From the NCBI GenBank assembly GCA_045660745.1, contig JAZREJ010000042.1, positions 1-64,000 on the forward strand: DNA of 64,000 nt. Reading direction: 5' to 3'. The notes beneath the pieces are model-generated. The model saw only the letters and a program-made list of their open reading frames with translations, did no database searches and was not told the origin of the DNA. This document shows, piece after piece, positions 59,974 through 64,000 of the stretch. A program made the position numbers and the translations under genes. This DNA is from RGIG6353 sp045660745 (GTDB lineage: Bacteria > Bacillota > Clostridia > Oscillospirales > SIG627). Position 1 is the first letter of the stretch. Each line of letters begins with the position of its first letter.

Positions 59974-60588
59974 ATGAGTAGCTTTACATATGAAAAAAAC
60001 GACATAACTACCCCTCTTGAGACCTATGAGTGGGACAACGTGTGGATAGAGCATGCAAATGACGAAAAGGAGAGGCAGAGAGTTTTGTATATCGGGGATT
60101 CTATCTCTTGCGCTACAAGACTTAAAGCAACGGCAGAAACGGGAAAGAGAATACTTTTTGACGGCTACGGCACGTCGAAGGCACTTGACAACCCGTTTTT
60201 TGAGGAATCCATAAGGCTCTTTGCAAGGCAGGAGCCTGAAAAACGAATTGCGGTAATATTCAATAACGGCCTTCACGGATGGCATCTCGATGAAGCGTCT
60301 TATGAATATTGGTATGAGAAGGCGGTGCGCTTCTTGCTTGAAGAGTTCAAAGGCACTCCCGTATATCTTCTCCTCACAACTCACACGGCAAAGCCCGAGC
60401 GTAATGCAAGAACGATTGTACGAAATGGGGCGGTTTTGAAAATTGCGGAAAAGTATTCGCTTCCCGTCATTGACCTTTATACTGTGTCTTTGGAGAATGA
60501 AACACTTCTCTCTTGTGACGGAGTGCACTTTACGGATGAAGGCTATCTGCTTTTAGCAAAGGAAATTTTAAAGGAAATAGACAAATGA
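59974..60588 (+). CDS. SGNH-type hydrolase
   Basis: A 204-residue esterase-like protein with the nucleophile block VLYIGDSIS, an Asn-containing FNNGLHGW block and the catalytic DxxH in CDGVHFTDEG. The ATG at 59974 is preferred because the longer TTG start at 59926 has no ribosome site; a weak AAAGGG precedes it. No signal peptide. It overlaps the MATE gene by 4 bp (ATGA), so a role linked to the exported or imported compound is possible. Confidence 0.85.
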   Translation: MSSFTYEKNDITTPLETYEWDNVWIEHANDEKERQRVLYIGDSISCATRLKATAETGKRILFDGYGTSKALDNPFFEESIRLFARQEPEKRIAVIFNNGLHGWHLDEASYEYWYEKAVRFLLEEFKGTPVYLLLTTHTAKPERNARTIVRNGAVLKIAEKYSLPVIDLYTVSLENETLLSCDGVHFTDEGYLLLAKEILKEIDK

Positions 60589-61946
60589 GCATAGCAAAGG
60601 ATTTTACAAAGGGCAGTATACCAAAACAGCTTTTTTGGTTTACGCTTCCATTTATGGCATCAAACGCATTACAGGTGCTTTACAGCACGATAGATATGAT
60701 AATCGTCGGACAGTACGTGGGTACACCGGGACTGTCGGCGGTATCGCAGAGCAGTCTTATTGTCAATCTTGCCGTTATGGTTTGCTTCGGCGTGTCAAAC
60801 GCGGGACAGGTGCTTGTGTCTCAGGCACTCGGATCGGGCAAAAGAGAAAAGCTCAGCCGAATTATCGGAACGCTTTTTTCTATTCTTATGATAACTGCGC
60901 TGGCTTTTACAGCAGTATTTATTTTCTTGAAGGACATAATACTTGACCTGATGAATATTCCACCCGAATCCTACACCATGGCGGGCGAATATCTTATAAT
61001 ATGCTCGGTGGGACTCGTGTTTACCGCAGGTTACAATATGGTGTCGGCGGTTCTGAGAGGTATGGGCGACTCCAAGCGTCCGCTTCTCTTTATCGTTATC
61101 GCATCTGTTGTCAATCTCGTGCTTGACCTTCTCTTTACCGGATATCTCGGATGGGGAGTTGCGGGAGCTGCATGGGCGACCATTATCGGTCAGGCTGTGT
61201 CACTTTTGTTTTCGGTGTGGTATCTATACCGTCATCGCGAAGAGGTCGGATTTGACTTTAAGCTTCGGAGCCTTGCGCTTGATAAGACCTGTTCAAGCCT
61301 TATTATACGGCTCGGCGCTCCAATGGCGATACAGTCGGGATTTATAAATATCTCTATGCTTTTCGTAAATTCCATAGTAAACGATATAAGCGTGGTTGCA
61401 TCGGCTACCTTCGGGGTCGGAATGAGGATAGACGATATCGTCAACAAGATATCTCAGGGCATTCAGTATGCCGCAACCCCCATGATAAGCCAGAATATTG
61501 GCGCCAAGGCGACGACACGTGCTAAAAAGGTCGTATATTGGGCGCTTGTCTACTCGGCGATACTTACGGTCTTCTTTATGACTCTTTACATCGTTTTCGG
61601 CAAGGAGCTCTTTATGCTCTTTGACAAGAACCCCGCAGTGCACGATATGTCGGATGAGTTTATAAAGGCAATTCTTTGGATGTTCCCCGCATTTGCGGTA
61701 ATGCGCGGAAGCGGAGCGTTTATCCAGGGCATAGGACACGCAAAGCTTTGCATGGTACTTGCTATGCTTGACGGAGTAGTCCTTCGAATAGGGCTCAGCT
61801 ATCTATTCGGAATAGTTTTTGGTTGGGGATTTTTCGGATTCGTTCTCGGTTATGGCCTTGCCCCTTACGGCTATGCTATACCGAGTTTGATATATTTTTT
61901 GTCGGGTGTGTGGAAAAAGAGAAAAACACTTGCCGACGAGATGTGA
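60585..61946 (+). CDS. MATE family efflux transporter
   Basis: A 453-residue membrane protein with about twelve predicted helices in two halves and the typical start GSIPKQLFWFTLPFMASNALQ. MATE proteins use a Na+ or H+ gradient to export drugs, metabolites or flavin-like molecules. It is translationally coupled to the SGNH gene. The substrate is not evident. Confidence 0.93.
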   Translation: MSIAKDFTKGSIPKQLFWFTLPFMASNALQVLYSTIDMIIVGQYVGTPGLSAVSQSSLIVNLAVMVCFGVSNAGQVLVSQALGSGKREKLSRIIGTLFSILMITALAFTAVFIFLKDIILDLMNIPPESYTMAGEYLIICSVGLVFTAGYNMVSAVLRGMGDSKRPLLFIVIASVVNLVLDLLFTGYLGWGVAGAAWATIIGQAVSLLFSVWYLYRHREEVGFDFKLRSLALDKTCSSLIIRLGAPMAIQSGFINISMLFVNSIVNDISVVASATFGVGMRIDDIVNKISQGIQYAATPMISQNIGAKATTRAKKVVYWALVYSAILTVFFMTLYIVFGKELFMLFDKNPAVHDMSDEFIKAILWMFPAFAVMRGSGAFIQGIGHAKLCMVLAMLDGVVLRIGLSYLFGIVFGWGFFGFVLGYGLAPYGYAIPSLIYFLSGVWKKRKTLADEM

Positions 61947-61962
61947 GAAAGGAGCACTTACT

Positions 61963-62808
61963 ATGAGATACCAGTTTATGAGATTCCCCGGAGGTCTTGC
62001 AAAGGCATTTACCATGAGCTACGACGACGGATGTGCGTTCGATTTGCGCTTTGCCGACAGAATAAGCGAGGCGGGTCTTCTCGGAACCTTCAATCTTTGT
62101 ACAAAAGCACATTCTGCCATCCTCAGCGATGAGGATATCAAGTCACATATTATTGACAAAGGACACGAAATTGCAGTTCACGGTGCTATGCACCGCGCAT
62201 CAGGCGGCCTTCGTCCTATTGAGGGCATACGTGAGGTGCTTGACTGCCGTCTTGAGCTTGAAAAGAGATTTGGGGCGATAATACGCGGTATGGCATATCC
62301 CGATTTCGGCATGACCCGTTTCCATAACGGTGCAAGCTACGAAAAGCTTAAGCAGTATCTTGAAGAGCTTGACATTCAGTATTCGCGAACTCTTGCGGGA
62401 GACAACAATTCCTTCAGAATTCCCGATGACTGGCACCGTTGGATGCCTACGTCCCATCATCAGAATCCTCAGCTTTTCGCGTGGCTGGATGAGTTTGTTT
62501 CAATGAACGTTAATTCTCTTTACGTTACTCAGCGTTATCCGAGGCTTTTCTACCTTTGGGGTCACAGCTATGAGTTTAATATGAATGATAACTGGGATAG
62601 ACTTGACGAAATTTGCGATAAGATTTCCTCTAAGGATGATATCTGGTATGCAACGAATATGGATATTTGCGCTTATACCAAGGCTTATGAGAGCCTTGTT
62701 TACAGTGCCGACGGAGAAATGGCATACAACCCCACTCTTATAGACGTGTATCTTATCCGCGATGACAAGCAGTACTGCGTACCCTCCGGCATGACAGTTA
62801 AGTTTTAA
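61963..62808 (+). CDS. Polysaccharide-deacetylase family protein (NodB homology)
   Basis: A 281-residue protein with the NodB motifs: TMSYDDG (catalytic Asp and metal Asp) and HEIAVHGAMH (two metal His). It has no signal peptide or membrane anchor, unlike the surface peptidoglycan deacetylases, suggesting a cytoplasmic sugar or small-molecule deacetylase. AAAGGAG precedes the ATG. It sits between the MATE and MBL genes. Confidence 0.88.
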   Translation: MRYQFMRFPGGLAKAFTMSYDDGCAFDLRFADRISEAGLLGTFNLCTKAHSAILSDEDIKSHIIDKGHEIAVHGAMHRASGGLRPIEGIREVLDCRLELEKRFGAIIRGMAYPDFGMTRFHNGASYEKLKQYLEELDIQYSRTLAGDNNSFRIPDDWHRWMPTSHHQNPQLFAWLDEFVSMNVNSLYVTQRYPRLFYLWGHSYEFNMNDNWDRLDEICDKISSKDDIWYATNMDICAYTKAYESLVYSADGEMAYNPTLIDVYLIRDDKQYCVPSGMTVKF

Positions 62809-62822
62809 GGAGAGAGTTGCAC

Positions 62823-63719
62823 ATGACACGCGAAGAATTTTTGCATTTTAAATATGCGGAGTATTTTGACGCATATCACAGGGGACACGAAAATTTTTTC
62901 AAGCACCCCTCGACAGGTCGAATTGCCCCCTTTAAAATGAGCGATAATATTTGGTACGTCGGAGACAGACTTGTCTGTGTTCACCTTATCGACACGGGCG
63001 ACGGGCTTGTGCTTATTGATTCGGGATATCTCGGATGTGAGCATTTGCTTGTTGACAGTATCTGGCGTGCGGGCTTTGACCCGAAAAACGTCAAGTGGAT
63101 AATCCACTCTCACGGTCACTCCGACCACTTCGGTGCTTCAAGCGAATTCAAGAGAATGTACGGCACTCGCCTTGCTATAAGCCGTGTTGACCTTGAGTCC
63201 CTTCGTGATTATCCTCACAGGGCGCACATAAATTCTACCTGTCACCCTTATGCCGGAATTCCCGAATTTGACAGAGGTCTTGAGGACGGAGAGGTATTTG
63301 AGCTTGGAAGCTTGAAGATGCGCTGTATCCTCACTCCCGGACACACTATCGGCGTTATGACTTATATCTTCAATACCACTGTTGACGGAAAGGAATGCGT
63401 TGCCGCAACCTTCGGAGGAGCGGGTCTCGGAGCAATTACTCTTCCCCATATCTGCTACAATGAATTTCCCGATAATCTTCCCGAAATGATGCTTGAGTCA
63501 ATTGACCGAGTAATTGACGAGAGGGTAGACCTTGTGCTCGGTAACCACCCCGGTAATAACAACGTTATCGCAAACCGCGAAAAGCAGCTTGCAGAGGGCG
63601 GAAATCCATTTGTTAACTGTGAGAGATGGAGAACCTTCCTTGTAAATCTCAAGGAGCAGGTTAAGACAAAAATTGAAGAAAACAAGGCAATGGAAAAGGA
63701 ACTTGAAAAGTATGAGTAA
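62823..63719 (+). CDS. Metallo-beta-lactamase-fold hydrolase
   Basis: A 298-residue protein with the metal site IHSHGHSDHFG and the later His and Asp ligands (TPGHTIGVM, LVLGNHPGNN). It is more likely a glyoxalase- or lactonase-type hydrolase than a true beta-lactamase. No signal peptide. ATG 62823 is used; the TTG at 62817 in frame overlaps the ribosome site AAGGAG. Confidence 0.88.
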   Translation: MTREEFLHFKYAEYFDAYHRGHENFFKHPSTGRIAPFKMSDNIWYVGDRLVCVHLIDTGDGLVLIDSGYLGCEHLLVDSIWRAGFDPKNVKWIIHSHGHSDHFGASSEFKRMYGTRLAISRVDLESLRDYPHRAHINSTCHPYAGIPEFDRGLEDGEVFELGSLKMRCILTPGHTIGVMTYIFNTTVDGKECVAATFGGAGLGAITLPHICYNEFPDNLPEMMLESIDRVIDERVDLVLGNHPGNNNVIANREKQLAEGGNPFVNCERWRTFLVNLKEQVKTKIEENKAMEKELEKYE

Positions 63720-63737
63720 ATTTGGAGAGGATTCGAA

Positions 63738-64000
63738 ATGAAGAAAGAGTACTTATACGCAGGTGTTTCCATACTTCTGTGGTCAACCACCGCAACCGCC
63801 GCAAAGCTTCTTCTCGGAAGTCTTAACAGTATGCAGATAATGATGGTGAGCAGTCTGTTTGCCTCTGTATTTTTGTTTTTTGCGAATCTTATAAAAGGTA
63901 ATCTTAAAAATCTTCGTGAGTATAAGCTCTCCGATTACATATGGTTATTTACACTCGGAATGGTAGGTATTTTTCTCTATCATTTGTGTCTGTATATCGG
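63738..64000 (+). CDS. EamA/DMT family transporter, 3'-truncated by the window end
   Basis: A start ATG at 63738 with GGAGAGG upstream opens a frame running past the window end. The visible 87 residues contain three hydrophobic helices and the typical DMT start KEYLYAGVSILLWSTTATAAK. Together with the genes before it, it may export a product of this cluster. Length and substrate unknown. Confidence 0.85.
   Translation, partial: MKKEYLYAGVSILLWSTTATAAKLLLGSLNSMQIMMVSSLFASVFLFFANLIKGNLKNLREYKLSDYIWLFTLGMVGIFLYHLCLYI

Noticed and set aside
48090..64000. Phage, integrative element or antiviral defence system
   Set aside because: No integrase, capsid, portal, nuclease-helicase or reverse transcriptase genes were recognised.

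Overview
The window looks like a chromosomal segment of an anaerobic, Gram-positive-type member of the Clostridia (Bacillota), probably a gut-type commensal. Supporting this are a class III (oxygen-sensitive) ribonucleotide reductase with its radical-SAM activase, a dimeric-type glycyl-tRNA synthetase, IreB, YqhQ and RecX, many lipoproteins with a Gram-positive style lipobox, and sigma-A promoters with TTGACA/TATAAT boxes spaced by 17 bp. No tRNA, rRNA, CRISPR array, intact insertion sequence or prophage was seen. The genus cannot be named from the sequence alone.

Layout. 0-10.1 kb: a truncated NlpC/P60 protein, a lipoprotein, yqhQ-prmC, a large glycoside-hydrolase-like protein, then recA-recX-rimO-pgsA. 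10.2-16.3 kb (minus strand): an envelope block read as dus, ECF sigma, anti-sigma, then MBOAT acyltransferase, DHHW protein and a DUF4349 lipoprotein. 16.3-21.0 kb: cysteine desulfurase-thiI-pth and an ABC exporter. 21.0-22.5 kb: a CNNM/HlyC-type ion transporter preceded by an elaborate leader containing a promoter, a short acidic ORF and a terminator overlapping the end of that ORF. 22.6-27.4 kb (minus): EamA transporter, S41 protease, ddl, a block of hairpins, a small conserved protein, ireB and the RNase P RNA. 27.6-32.9 kb: a Gld-type ABC system with a DUF4340 protein, coupled to nrdG. 33-36.4 kb: nrdD with a fused redoxin domain, then trxB. 36.5-41.4 kb: a zinc-ribbon membrane protein and a two-permease ABC-2 exporter. 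41.4-48.1 kb: glyS, a split TauE/SafE permease, smpB-trmN6-rsmI, pgk-tpiA.

48.1-50.3 kb is a visibly more A+T-rich accessory stretch with small regulators (AbrB-like, XRE), a P-loop kinase-like protein, a DUF6809 protein and several inverted and direct repeats. 50.3-64 kb is a metabolic accessory region: a GH20-like enzyme, a sensory-rhodopsin-transducer-family (ASRT) protein, a lone solute-binding protein, a class V aminotransferase, AraC and LysR regulators, two SGNH esterases, a SASA-type esterase, a HAD phosphatase, an ornithine-cyclodeaminase-family enzyme, a MATE pump, a polysaccharide deacetylase, a metallo-beta-lactamase-fold hydrolase and an EamA transporter running off the end. Many of these act on acetylated or amino sugars, and the hydrolases show no export signal, so uptake followed by cytoplasmic processing is the likeliest theme (inference).

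The strongest candidates for something undescribed are the leader-peptide attenuator ahead of the CNNM transporter (21.02-21.23 kb), the mirror-symmetric bidirectional promoter between dus and the cysteine desulfurase (16.31-16.35 kb), the hairpin block flanked by 9-bp direct repeats upstream of ddl (26.23-26.40 kb), and the apparently self-contained NrdG/NrdD-redoxin/TrxB system with NrdR-like boxes.
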